The position numbers and the translations under genes are program-made. This document shows positions 16,979 to 25,766 of a stretch of 64,000 bases of DNA, piece after piece. Position 1 is the first letter of the stretch. Every line of letters starts with the position of its first letter. The notes beneath the pieces are model-generated. The model had not been told where the DNA came from. It saw nothing but the letters and a program-made list of their open reading frames with translations, and searched no databases. The DNA lies in the NCBI GenBank assembly GCA_902769705.1, contig CACXPX010000007.1, positions 1 to 64,000 on the forward strand, in the 5' to 3' direction. Source of the DNA: an uncultured Prevotellaceae bacterium. Its GTDB lineage: Bacteria > Bacteroidota > Bacteroidia > Bacteroidales > Bacteroidaceae.

Positions 16979-19138
16979 ATGAAGAATCTGTTTAAATATA
17001 CATTAGGAGTTCTGTTTGCAGGTCTGACGATGACGGCTTGCTCGCCCGACGAGTTTGAGGGCGCTGACCCCAATGGAATTCCTACGGTCAGCGGTATCGA
17101 CTATCAGATAGCCGTCGACCAGGAGACCAACCAGATGGTGGCCTCTTACACGCCCGCAGCTGGTACCTATCCTATCTGGATTCTCAACGGTACACAATAC
17201 TCCACACTTCAGGAAGTGGGTTACAACAATCCTGAGGCCGGAACCTACACCGTAGAGCTTCGTCTGGGCAACCGCAACGGTATTTCGCAGACGGGCATTA
17301 AGAAGGAATTTACATTCAACGAAACGAAGGTTGACTACTCTGCCGACTTCCGCCGCATCTGCAACAAGGAGTGGCGCTTGGCCAACAAAGAAGTGGCTCA
17401 CTTGGCTTGCGGTCCAGCCGGAACAGCTGGTACCGAATGGTGGTCGGCTGCCCCCAACGAGAAGAAAGCCTTTGGTTTGTACGACGACCGCATCACGTTC
17501 ACCAACGACAACCGCAAGGGTGGCACGTATACCTATAATGCTGGTGCAGATGGTCTGACTTATGTGAACTATGGTGCGTCCAAGTTCAACTCTGCTGGAA
17601 AGACGGAAGACTTCGACACAACCGTTGGCAACCAGACCGCTTCTTGGTCATTCGAGCAGTTGAAATGGGAGGATGCTGACGGTCAGGTGACCACACAGCA
17701 GTACATCAAGTTGGCTGCCAACACCGCATTCCCCTACATCAGCAGCGATGCTCAGTATGAGAACCCGTTGTTCCGCATTGAGTCGCTCACGGCTACGAAG
17801 CTCGTGCTCATCTATGAGACTCCCGAACGCAGCATTGCCTGGCGCTTTATCTTCACCAGCGCTCCCGACGAACGCCTCGTTGAAGAGACTGGTTTCGATG
17901 CCACCAGCGATTGCAACATGTTCAAGACAGCCAAGAACAACATCACCTTCTGGTATGCTGATGAGAACTGGAGTCAGCGTCCTGATCCTACGCTCGTTGA
18001 GGGCAACAACAGCTGGACAATTAATCTGCCGTTGGCCAACGTTGCCCAGTGGCAGTCGCAGATGGCCTTCCGCACCGATATGGTTACCAACGACGTTACC
18101 AATTACGACTTCTCCATCATCCTGAACTCCGACAAGGACCTCGCTGGCGCTACCGTCAAGCTGACGCAGGACGACAATGATGAAATCTATTTCTTCGCCG
18201 ACCGTGTAGATCTGAAGGCTGGTCAGGATTATGTATTCTGGAAGAGCGACATGCCTGGTGTGAACATCAACAACGTGAAACTGGTGCTCGACTTCGGTGG
18301 CTGCCAGGATAACACAACTATCGAGATCAGCAACTTCGTACTGAAAGAGCACGGCTGCGACGACGGAACCATCGTCTCTGGTGGCGGCGGCGGTGAAGAA
18401 GCTGGTACAACTTGGGTTGATGTGAACTCACCCGATAATCTCGGTCGCGACTTCAATACCATTGGAACAATGGAATTCTGGTGGGCCGATGGCGGTTGGC
18501 AACAGATTGGCAACCCGAAGTTCTCTTACAACAATGGTGTCTACACCATCATCGCCAACGATGCTACCGCTTCCGAGTGGCAGGCTCAGAACTCCATCCA
18601 CCACGCCAAAATGAACATTGAGCCCGGACAGCTCTACGACGTGCGTGCGAAGATTGAGTCGAGCGAGGATCTTGGCCGCTTCACGTTCAAGATCTGTGAT
18701 GAGGGCGACGACGACAACACGCTCATCTACAATGGTGGCTTGTCGCTGAAGGCTGGCGAGAACTATGTTGAGTTCATCGGTGTGAAAGCCCAAAAGGGTG
18801 GTGAGGACTCTGGATTCAGTGAAGCCAAGTTGTTTGTTGACCTCGGTGGTTGCCCTGCCGGTTTGCAAATCGACCTGAGCGAGATAATCGTGCAGAAGCA
18901 TCAAGAAGGTGGTAGTGGTGGCGGTAGTGCCCTCGACTACAACGCTGCAGGAAACCTCTGGAAGGCTGTTGATGCCGGCGATGCCTTTATCAGCGTGACA
19001 CCTTGGTTTGCCGATAACGGCTGGGCACAGATTGCTGATCCCGTATGGTCGCACAAAGACAACAAGTGGGAGCTGACGTCTCCGACGGTATGGGCGGCTC
19101 GCAGTGGCAGGGTCAATTCCCCATCAACACCACTCTGA
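16979..19138 (+). CDS. surface glycan-binding lipoprotein (SusE/F-position), frameshifted near its 3' end
   Basis: 719 residues as read. Lipoprotein signal ends at Cys21 (MTACSPDEFEG). An N-terminal immunoglobulin/PKD-like domain (about 35-120) is followed by a lipocalin-like stretch. Then come tandem beta-sandwich carbohydrate-binding modules, each opening FW(Y/W)AD-xx-W-xQ, at about residues 320-455, 495-640 and 665 onward, separated by Gly-rich linkers (VSGGGGGEEAG, EGGSGGGSA). The third module breaks: after codon CCG (19082-19084) the frame runs into unrelated residues and stops at 19138. The missing module continues one frame back to 19431. A single-base deletion explains this; the intact protein would be about 817 residues. 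Position after SusD is that of surface glycan-binding proteins. Confidence 0.85.
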   Translation: MKNLFKYTLGVLFAGLTMTACSPDEFEGADPNGIPTVSGIDYQIAVDQETNQMVASYTPAAGTYPIWILNGTQYSTLQEVGYNNPEAGTYTVELRLGNRNGISQTGIKKEFTFNETKVDYSADFRRICNKEWRLANKEVAHLACGPAGTAGTEWWSAAPNEKKAFGLYDDRITFTNDNRKGGTYTYNAGADGLTYVNYGASKFNSAGKTEDFDTTVGNQTASWSFEQLKWEDADGQVTTQQYIKLAANTAFPYISSDAQYENPLFRIESLTATKLVLIYETPERSIAWRFIFTSAPDERLVEETGFDATSDCNMFKTAKNNITFWYADENWSQRPDPTLVEGNNSWTINLPLANVAQWQSQMAFRTDMVTNDVTNYDFSIILNSDKDLAGATVKLTQDDNDEIYFFADRVDLKAGQDYVFWKSDMPGVNINNVKLVLDFGGCQDNTTIEISNFVLKEHGCDDGTIVSGGGGGEEAGTTWVDVNSPDNLGRDFNTIGTMEFWWADGGWQQIGNPKFSYNNGVYTIIANDATASEWQAQNSIHHAKMNIEPGQLYDVRAKIESSEDLGRFTFKICDEGDDDNTLIYNGGLSLKAGENYVEFIGVKAQKGGEDSGFSEAKLFVDLGGCPAGLQIDLSEIIVQKHQEGGSGGGSALDYNAAGNLWKAVDAGDAFISVTPWFADNGWAQIADPVWSHKDNKWELTSPTVWAARSGRVNSPSTPL

Positions 19139-19431
19139 CAGCAGCCATGAGCGACAAGTACGACTTCTCGTGCACAATCTATGCAGATGTAGATCTGCCT
19201 GGTGTGACGATTAAGCTCACTGAGACCGACGATGCCGAGAAGCACGACAACAACTTCTTCTTTGCCGATCGTCACGACGTGAAGGGTGGAGAAGAGTTCG
19301 TCTATACGGTGAAGGGTGTGCAGCTTCCGCTGAACGATGCCCATGCACTTTCTTTGTTCTTCGACTTTGGTGGCTCGCCAGCAGGAACACATGTAGAGAT
19401 TAGTGATATCATTTTTCAGAAATCAGAATAA
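19084..19431 (+). pseudogene. out-of-frame C-terminal part of the glycan-binding lipoprotein
   Basis: In the -1 frame this stretch encodes the rest of the third binding module (DGMGGSQWQGQFPINTT..., NNFFFADRHDVKGGEEF, FFDFGGSPAGTHVEISDI). It aligns residue by residue with the two preceding modules. The shared base is G19084. No slippery heptamer is visible, so programmed frameshifting is unlikely; deletion or sequencing error is more likely. Its TAA overlaps the next ATG by one base (19431), the arrangement expected of an intact, coupled gene. Confidence 0.8.
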
Positions 19432-20549
19432 TGAAGAAAATGATGATTTATAATCTGTTGTTTATCATCGCCACAGTCCTCACGGGCTGTGGTGGTGACG
19501 ACAACGATGAGCCGTTATCCATCACCATCAGCTGTTCACAAGAGAGCATCGAAGCTCCAGCAACCGGTGGCAGCTACAACGTGAGTGTGTCGACGACTGG
19601 CAAGGAATGGGGTGCCTATCCTAATGGTGAGTTCATCAAGGTTTCCACCGATGGCTCGCTGTCGCAGAAAGGTAGCATCACTGTGACGGTGGCCGAAAAT
19701 CCCTATACAGAGGAACGTGTAGGGTCGGTAACAATCATGTCGGGTGCAGCCCGCAAGACCATCACCGTTCGTCAGGCAGCTGCCGAAAAGCCTGGCTACA
19801 ATGCTCCCGAGGGCTATCAGCTGGTTTGGAACGACGAGTTCGATGAAGGTTCGGAACTGAACTCCAACGACTGGACGCACGAGGTGCAGAAGGACCACTG
19901 GGTGAACAACGAGTTGCAGAACTACGTCAACCACAAGTCGCCCGAGGGCCGACTGGTGACGGAAGTGAAGAACGGCACGCTGCGCATCAACTGCTTCAAA
20001 GAGAACGGAAAGGTTTACTCTGGCCGCGTCTATGCAAAAGTGCGTCAGGGTTGGCAGCACGGCTACTTTGAGGCCAGCATCAAACTGCCGAAAGGCAAAG
20101 GAACGTGGCCTGCTTTCTGGATGATGCCCGTGAACAATGACTGGTCCACCAATCCTTGGCCAATGTGTGGCGAGATAGACATCATGGAGGAAGTGGGAGT
20201 TGTGCCCAATGAGGTGTCTTCCAGCATACACACGCAAGACTACAACCACACCAAGAACACTCAGAAAACTCATGCTATGACCATCAGCAAGGCCGAAGGC
20301 GAGTTCCACACCTACGCCCTGCTTTGGACAGCCGACGAGATGACCACCTACGTGGATGGAAAAGTCCAGCTGAACGTGAAGAAGTCGGTGCTCGGTTCTG
20401 GTCATAATCAGTGGCCGTTCCACTACCCGTTCTACCTCATCCTGAATCTTGCTTGGGGTGGCGACTGGGGCGGAATGCAGGGTGTCGACGAGAGCGCTCT
20501 TCCTCTGACGATGGAAGTGGATTATGTTCGCGTGTTCCAGAAAAAGTAA
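19431..20549 (+). CDS. GH16 endo-beta-glucanase lipoprotein with BACON-like domain
   Basis: 372 residues. Lipoprotein signal (VLTGCGGDDNDEP, Cys20). Residues 30-120 form a BACON-type beta-sandwich (SITISCSQESIEAPATGGSY through KTITVRQAA). The GH16 jelly roll follows from about 125, with the active-site motif EIDIME: nucleophile Glu248, Asp250, acid/base Glu253. This ExDxxE form occurs in laminarinases and related beta-1,3- or mixed-linkage glucanases. It should cut glucan at the cell surface before uptake by SusCD. Start overlaps the previous stop, so the two genes are translationally coupled. Confidence 0.93.
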   Translation: MKKMMIYNLLFIIATVLTGCGGDDNDEPLSITISCSQESIEAPATGGSYNVSVSTTGKEWGAYPNGEFIKVSTDGSLSQKGSITVTVAENPYTEERVGSVTIMSGAARKTITVRQAAAEKPGYNAPEGYQLVWNDEFDEGSELNSNDWTHEVQKDHWVNNELQNYVNHKSPEGRLVTEVKNGTLRINCFKENGKVYSGRVYAKVRQGWQHGYFEASIKLPKGKGTWPAFWMMPVNNDWSTNPWPMCGEIDIMEEVGVVPNEVSSSIHTQDYNHTKNTQKTHAMTISKAEGEFHTYALLWTADEMTTYVDGKVQLNVKKSVLGSGHNQWPFHYPFYLILNLAWGGDWGGMQGVDESALPLTMEVDYVRVFQKK

Positions 20550-20573
20550 CAATCTTTGAAACTCTTGTAATAG

Positions 20574-20611
20574 CAACTCTCCCCCCTCTTTCAAGGGGGG
20601 GGGGGGAGTTG
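20574..20611 (+). repeat. hairpin with 12-G homopolymer tract
   Basis: CAACTC (20574-20579) and CCCCCC (20581-20586) pair with twelve consecutive G (20595-20606) and GAGTTG. It lies between the GH16 and CotH genes. Such G tracts are prone to slippage; here it lies outside any reading frame and could change hairpin stability. Confidence 0.6.
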
Positions 20612-20640
20612 TGTCTTCTAACCTCAAAACTCTCACCTCT

Positions 20641-22023
20641 ATGTCATTAAGGCTCTTAGTCTCATTGCTTGCATTCCTCTTCCCACTTTTTGGTGCTGAA
20701 GCAGGAAAGACAGCCCAGTTGACCGATGTGCCCACCATCTACATCGAGACTGAGAACGGCAGCAACATCACGAGCAAGGAGCAATACATCAAGTGCCGAC
20801 TCGTCTATGTTGACGGCGACAGTGTGGCGACTTATCCTGACACAGAGATCAGAGGCCGAGGGAACTCCACTTGGTGGAACGCTGACAAGAAGTCCTATCG
20901 CATCAAGTTTGCTACGAAGCAGAAGTTTCTGGGCCGCCATTTCGCTAATGCGCGCAGTTGGACGCTTCTGGCCAATCACGGCGACAAGACCATGATTCGA
21001 AACGCTCTGACCTACGACCTCGGTCGCTTCATGGGCATGAAGTTTTGTCCGGCAGCCCGCTTTGTTGATGTTTACTTGAATGGAGCCTATCGCGGCACCT
21101 ATCAGATTAGCGACCAAGTGCAAGTCCACAAACGGCGCATCGACATCGACGAAGAGAACGGATGGGTGTTGGAGGTGGCCAATAACAACTCGCGCGAAGA
21201 TCCTTGCATCACGTCGAGCATCTATCGCATCATTTACAACCTGAAGAATCCGAAGGACGAATTCCTGACTTTGCAGCATCGCATTGCCATCGGGCAGTGG
21301 ATAGAGAAGATGGAGCGGGCGGTCAAAGGCGACAACTTTGCCGACCCCGAACTGGGATACCGCGCTTTCTTCGACGAGGAAGACCTGGTCAACTGGTATG
21401 TGGCTGCCGAGATAACGGGCAACATTGATGCGCTCTATAGCATCTATATGTACAAAGATGCTGACGAAGACAAGATGCACCTTGGTCCGCTATGGGACCT
21501 CGACCTTGGCTACGACAACAGTTCCGAGCGCAGCTTGTTGCGCGCAATGGAAGCCTATCTGGGATTGGGCGACCGCCCCTTTGAACAACTCATTAGACGC
21601 ATGTGGCAAGACAGATGGTTCTCTGATGCTTGTGCCAAGCGGTTGAACGAGCTGGTTGCAAATGGGTTGGAGCAGTATCTGCTTGACCATATCGACAGCC
21701 TGAGCACCGCCATCAGTCAGACGCAGGCTGCGAACTATCGCATCTGGCCCATCAACCGCCAAGTGTTCAGTTTCGAGAAGCACGTATATCATAACACCTA
21801 TCGTGAATACATTGCCGACCTGAAGAACTTTGTCAAGGTTCACATCCCCTATCTGCAGCAGGCATTCGAGCAACGATGCACGGCTGGAATAGAGCTGGCT
21901 GACATTCCAACGGCGCAACACTCCAATGACATCTACGACCTGCAAGGGCGGCGTGTCTCCAATCATCGGTCGTTGCCGAAAGGTGTTTATATTCAAAACG
22001 GTAAAAAAGTGATTACGCATTAA
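20641..22023 (+). CDS. CotH kinase-family secreted protein with C-terminal sorting-like domain
   Basis: 460 residues from the ATG at 20641, which begins a good signal peptide (LRLLVSLLAFLFPLFGAEA). An upstream GTG lies inside the hairpin. The CotH core is recognisable: RGRGNSTWW, KKSYRIKF, WTLLANHGDKTMIRN, and an ending LWDLDLGYD. CotH is a protein kinase-like family; some Bacteroidetes members sit in polysaccharide loci. The last ~40 residues (DIYDLQGRRVSN...LPKGVYIQNGKKVI) match a module common at the C-terminus of exported Prevotella proteins and resembling type IX sorting domains. Role in glycan use is not established; cellulosomal CotH proteins offer a loose precedent. Confidence 0.85.
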   Translation: MSLRLLVSLLAFLFPLFGAEAGKTAQLTDVPTIYIETENGSNITSKEQYIKCRLVYVDGDSVATYPDTEIRGRGNSTWWNADKKSYRIKFATKQKFLGRHFANARSWTLLANHGDKTMIRNALTYDLGRFMGMKFCPAARFVDVYLNGAYRGTYQISDQVQVHKRRIDIDEENGWVLEVANNNSREDPCITSSIYRIIYNLKNPKDEFLTLQHRIAIGQWIEKMERAVKGDNFADPELGYRAFFDEEDLVNWYVAAEITGNIDALYSIYMYKDADEDKMHLGPLWDLDLGYDNSSERSLLRAMEAYLGLGDRPFEQLIRRMWQDRWFSDACAKRLNELVANGLEQYLLDHIDSLSTAISQTQAANYRIWPINRQVFSFEKHVYHNTYREYIADLKNFVKVHIPYLQQAFEQRCTAGIELADIPTAQHSNDIYDLQGRRVSNHRSLPKGVYIQNGKKVITH

Positions 22024-22033
22024 TGAATTAGTT

Positions 22034-23293
22034 ATGACGAAGAGATTGTTGTTTTTAGTGTGGGCAATGCTGGCCGTAGTCTGGGCTACGGTGGCAAAGC
22101 CACATGTAAAGAATACTGACCGACCGGCGAAGGCTGACTTTGTGCGGGTGGAAGGAGTGAACCTCATCAAGCCCAATGGCGAGAAGTTGTTCATTCAGGG
22201 CACCAATCTTGGAAACTGGTTGAATCCCGAGGGCTACATGTTTGGTTTTTCAAAGACCAATTCAGCCTGGATGATTGACTTGATGCTGAAAGAGGCTGTG
22301 GGCCCAGACGAGACAGCACGCTTCTGGCAACAATTCAAAGACAACTACATCACTCAGGCTGATATCGACTTCATTGCACAGACTGGCGCAAACACCATCC
22401 GTCTGCCGTTCAACTACAAGCTGTTCACCGATGAAGACTACATGGGGCTCACCCACAATCAAGACGGTTTCGAGCGCATAGACCAAGTAGTCGGCTGGTG
22501 TCGCAAGGCCGGGCTCTATCTCATTCTCGACATGCACGACTGCCCAGGCTCGCAGACGGGCGACAATATCGACGACGGCTACGGCTACCCTTGGCTCTTC
22601 GAGAGCGAGCAGAGCCAGCAGCTATTCTGCGACATCTGGCAGCGCATCGCCAAGCGCTATGCTCAAGAGCCGGTCATTATTGGCTATGAGCTCATGAACG
22701 AGCCGATAGCCCACTATTTTGACAACAAAGACGAGTTGAACGCCATGCTCGAACCCTTATACAAACGTGCGGTGAAGGCTATCCGGCAAGCAGACCGCAA
22801 CCACGTCATTCTGCTCGGTGGCGCACGTTGGAACAGTGACTTCTTCATGTTCAACGACTGGACATTCGACACCAACATCATGTACACTTGCCACCGATAT
22901 GGAGGCTCAGCCACCGCTGAGGCCATCAACGACTATATAGCGTTCCGCGACAAGACGGGGCTGCCGATGTATATGGGCGAGATTGGCCATAATACCGACG
23001 AGTGGCAGGCTGACTTTGTCAAAGTGATGAAACAGGCGAACATCGGCTACACCTTCTGGCCCTATAAGAAGCTCGACGGCTCGTGCATGATGGGCATTGA
23101 GCGGCCCGAGCTGTGGGACTCGCTGGTGGTGAAATACTCCGAATGCGACCGCACCACCTACAAGAATTTTCGCGAGGCACGCCCCAACCAGCAACTGTTC
23201 CGCCAACAGCTGGAAGCGTTCATCAGCAACTGCCGCTTCGAAAGATGCCGCAAACAAGAGAGCTATATACGGTCAATGGGTTTGGGAAAGTAA
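22034..23293 (+). CDS. GH5 family glycoside hydrolase
   Basis: 419 residues. Signal peptide (LLFLVWAMLAVVWATVA), then the GH5 TIM barrel. The motif GTNLGNWLNPEG near residue 56 recalls exo-beta-1,3-glucanase-like GH5 enzymes. The acid/base Glu223 lies in YELMNEP and the nucleophile Glu316 in MYMGEIGH. With GH16 and GH3 it makes a beta-glucan-degrading set. The subfamily cannot be fixed by eye; beta-1,3- or beta-1,6-glucan and mixed-linkage glucan are the main options. Gap to CotH is 10 bases, so it is in the operon. Confidence 0.9.
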   Translation: MTKRLLFLVWAMLAVVWATVAKPHVKNTDRPAKADFVRVEGVNLIKPNGEKLFIQGTNLGNWLNPEGYMFGFSKTNSAWMIDLMLKEAVGPDETARFWQQFKDNYITQADIDFIAQTGANTIRLPFNYKLFTDEDYMGLTHNQDGFERIDQVVGWCRKAGLYLILDMHDCPGSQTGDNIDDGYGYPWLFESEQSQQLFCDIWQRIAKRYAQEPVIIGYELMNEPIAHYFDNKDELNAMLEPLYKRAVKAIRQADRNHVILLGGARWNSDFFMFNDWTFDTNIMYTCHRYGGSATAEAINDYIAFRDKTGLPMYMGEIGHNTDEWQADFVKVMKQANIGYTFWPYKKLDGSCMMGIERPELWDSLVVKYSECDRTTYKNFREARPNQQLFRQQLEAFISNCRFERCRKQESYIRSMGLGK

Positions 23294-23397
23294 CTCTTGA
23301 GAAGTAGTTATAGTGATGATTTGTTGAGAAAAATCAACTGAACGAAAGAGGCGCTTTATTGAAAAAACATAGAGAACGATTAATTATCTACCAATCA

Positions 23398-25659
23398 ATG
23401 AAAAAGATATTGTTTGCTTTGGCCGTGTTCGCCACGACATTCCATTCGGCACAGGCACAACAACTGCCTGTCTATCTCGACGAGACAAAATCCATAGAGC
23501 AACGCGTAGAAGACGCATTGGCCCGTATGACGCTCGACGAGAAAATCCGAGTGATTCACGCGCAGTCGAAATTCTCTGCTGCAGGAGTTCCCCGATTGGG
23601 AATGCCCGACTTCTGGACCGACGACGGTCCTCACGGCGTGCGTCCCGACGTGCTGTGGGACGAGTGGGAGCAGGCTGGCCAGACCAACGACTCGTGTGTG
23701 GCATTCCCCGCGCTCACGTGTCTGGCTGCAACGTGGAACCCCGACTTGGCGCGCCTCTATGGTGAGAGCCTCGGCGAGGAAGCCCGCTATCGTGGGAAAG
23801 ACATGATTCTGGGTCCGGGCGTGAACATCTATCGCACTCCGCTCGGAGGCCGCAATTTCGAGTATATGGGCGAAGACCCGCTGCTGGCCTCCCGAATGGT
23901 GGTGCCTTACGTTCAAGGCCTGCAGTCGAAAGGTGTGGCTGCGTGCGTGAAGCATTATGCCCTGAACAACGACGAGGAGTATCGCCATCAGGTGAATGTC
24001 GTTGTCTCCGACCGTGCGTTGCACGAAATCTATCTGCCAGCCTTCCGAGCTGCTGTCGTCGAGGGAAAGGCTTGGGGCATCATGGGAGCTTACAACCTCT
24101 ACAAAAACCAACACAATTGTCATAATAATGTGATGCTCAACCAGATTCTGAAAGGTGACTGGCAGTTCGACGGCGTGGTGGTGAGCGACTGGGGCGGTTG
24201 CCACGACACCGACGAGGCCGTCCGAAACGGACTCGACATGGAGTTCGGCACATGGACCGATGGCCTCACGATGGGCGCTACCAATGCTTACGACAACTAC
24301 TATCTCGCTTTGCCCTACAAACGCCTCATTGGCGAGGGCAAGTACACCGCGCGCGAGTTGAACGACAAGGTTCGCCGGGTGCTTCGGTTGTATTTCCGCA
24401 CGACGATGAACCGACAGCGCGCACAAGGCTTCCTTTGCAGCGAGAGCCACTACGAGGCTGCCCGTCGCATCGGTGGAGAGGGCATCGTGCTGCTCAAGAA
24501 TGATAAAGTAAAGAATGTGAAAGCCTCGGCTCCGTTGCTTCCCCTCGACCTTTCGGCCAACAGGCGCATCCTTGTGGTGGGCGAGAACGCCATCAAGATG
24601 ATGACCGTCGGCGGTGGCTCTTCATCGCTGAAGGTGCAACACGAAGTGCTGCCTTTGGACGGACTTGCCGCTCAATTGTCAATTGTCAATTGTCAATTGG
24701 ATTATGCTCGCGGCTATGTGGGCGACACCATTCAGAGCTACAACGGCGTGACCGTTGGGCGCTCGCTCTATGACCTGCGCTCCGAGGACGAACTCATCAA
24801 CGAGGCTGTTGCTAAGGCCAAAGAGGCCGATGTGGTCATCATGTTCGGCGGACTGAACAAGAGCGACTTCCAAGACTGCGAAGGCCACGACCGCAAGCAG
24901 CTGGCCCTGCCCTATGCGCAAGACCGCCTCGTGAATGCCCTTGTCGCAGCCAACCCCCGCCTGGTCTATGTCAACATCTCGGGCAATGCCGTCTCTATGC
25001 CTTGGCTCAGCAAGGTGCCTGCTGTCGTTCAGGGGTGGTTCGTGGGCTCGGAGAGCGGAAACGCGTTGGCCGACGTGCTCACCGGAAAGGTGAACCCCAG
25101 CGGAAAACTGCCCTTCACGTGGTACGCCAGCCTCGACCAATGTGGTGCTCACGCCACAGGCAGCTATCCCGGCACTTGGCGTAGCGACCGTCAGGTCATC
25201 GACGAGGAATACAAGGAAGGCATCTTCGTCGGCTACCGTTGGACCGACCGTCTGAAGAAGGAAAAGCCGCTCTTCGCGTTCGGACACGGACTCAGCTACA
25301 CCACTTTCCGTCTGGGCAAGGCCTCCGCCAATAAGACCTTGATGGGGCAGGGCGACCGAATCACGTTCAGCGTCAGCGTCACCAACACTGGCCAGCGCCC
25401 CGGAGCCGAGACCGTGCAGCTCTACATCCACGATGTGAAGTCGTCGGTGGAACGCCCCGTGAAAGAGCTCAAGGCTTTCCAGAAAGTCTTCCTGCAGCCC
25501 GGAGAGACGCGTGAGGTGAGCCTCACCATCGGCACCGACGCCCTCTCGTTCTACGACGAGCAGGCAGCCCAGTGGCGCGCCGAGCCGGGACTGTTCGACG
25601 CCCTCATCGGAACCTCCAGCGACCAGCTGCCCCAGCGTGTGCGCTTCACGCTTGAGTAG
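23398..25659 (+). CDS. GH3 beta-glucosidase, periplasmic
   Basis: 753 residues from the ATG at 23398 (signal peptide ILFALAVFATTFHSAQAQ); the in-frame TTG 13 codons upstream adds only charged residues. Domains: GH3 TIM barrel (about 30-330) with nucleophile Asp264 in VVVSDWGG; GH3 C-terminal alpha/beta domain (about 360-590); fibronectin-III-like domain (about 640-750). It should release glucose from the non-reducing ends of oligosaccharides imported by SusCD. Oddity: residues around 426-434 (AQLSIVNCQL) are encoded by a tandem 7-bp repeat also found in intergenic DNA. Last enzyme of the locus. Confidence 0.93.
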   Translation: MKKILFALAVFATTFHSAQAQQLPVYLDETKSIEQRVEDALARMTLDEKIRVIHAQSKFSAAGVPRLGMPDFWTDDGPHGVRPDVLWDEWEQAGQTNDSCVAFPALTCLAATWNPDLARLYGESLGEEARYRGKDMILGPGVNIYRTPLGGRNFEYMGEDPLLASRMVVPYVQGLQSKGVAACVKHYALNNDEEYRHQVNVVVSDRALHEIYLPAFRAAVVEGKAWGIMGAYNLYKNQHNCHNNVMLNQILKGDWQFDGVVVSDWGGCHDTDEAVRNGLDMEFGTWTDGLTMGATNAYDNYYLALPYKRLIGEGKYTARELNDKVRRVLRLYFRTTMNRQRAQGFLCSESHYEAARRIGGEGIVLLKNDKVKNVKASAPLLPLDLSANRRILVVGENAIKMMTVGGGSSSLKVQHEVLPLDGLAAQLSIVNCQLDYARGYVGDTIQSYNGVTVGRSLYDLRSEDELINEAVAKAKEADVVIMFGGLNKSDFQDCEGHDRKQLALPYAQDRLVNALVAANPRLVYVNISGNAVSMPWLSKVPAVVQGWFVGSESGNALADVLTGKVNPSGKLPFTWYASLDQCGAHATGSYPGTWRSDRQVIDEEYKEGIFVGYRWTDRLKKEKPLFAFGHGLSYTTFRLGKASANKTLMGQGDRITFSVSVTNTGQRPGAETVQLYIHDVKSSVERPVKELKAFQKVFLQPGETREVSLTIGTDALSFYDEQAAQWRAEPGLFDALIGTSSDQLPQRVRFTLE
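24673..24700 (+). repeat. in-frame CAATTGT tandem repeat inside the GH3 gene
   Basis: Three and a half copies of the 7-mer CAATTGT lie in frame within coding sequence, encoding QLSIVNCQL. The same word (as TTGACAATTAACA or its complement) makes the intergenic repeats at 8163-8243 and 15310-15342. Confidence 0.8.
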
Positions 25660-25730
25660 GTTTGTGGAGTGTGGAGTGGGGAAAACACCTTTTTCTCCCC
25701 AAAAAGTTTTGTTCTTTCCATGATTTCCGT

Positions 25731-25738
25731 TAACTTTG
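25731..25738 (+). promoter_or_regulatory. promoter of the locus regulator
   Basis: TAACTTTG, with a TTTTG -33 element at 25707-25711 (19-bp spacer), 28 bases before the start codon. Confidence 0.7.
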
Positions 25739-25766
25739 TAGCAGTTTTCTACAAAACACAGGAATC

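Noticed and set aside
19079-19086. programmed ribosomal frameshift in the glycan-binding gene
   Set aside because: No slippery heptamer and no obvious downstream structure; a one-base deletion or sequencing error is simpler.
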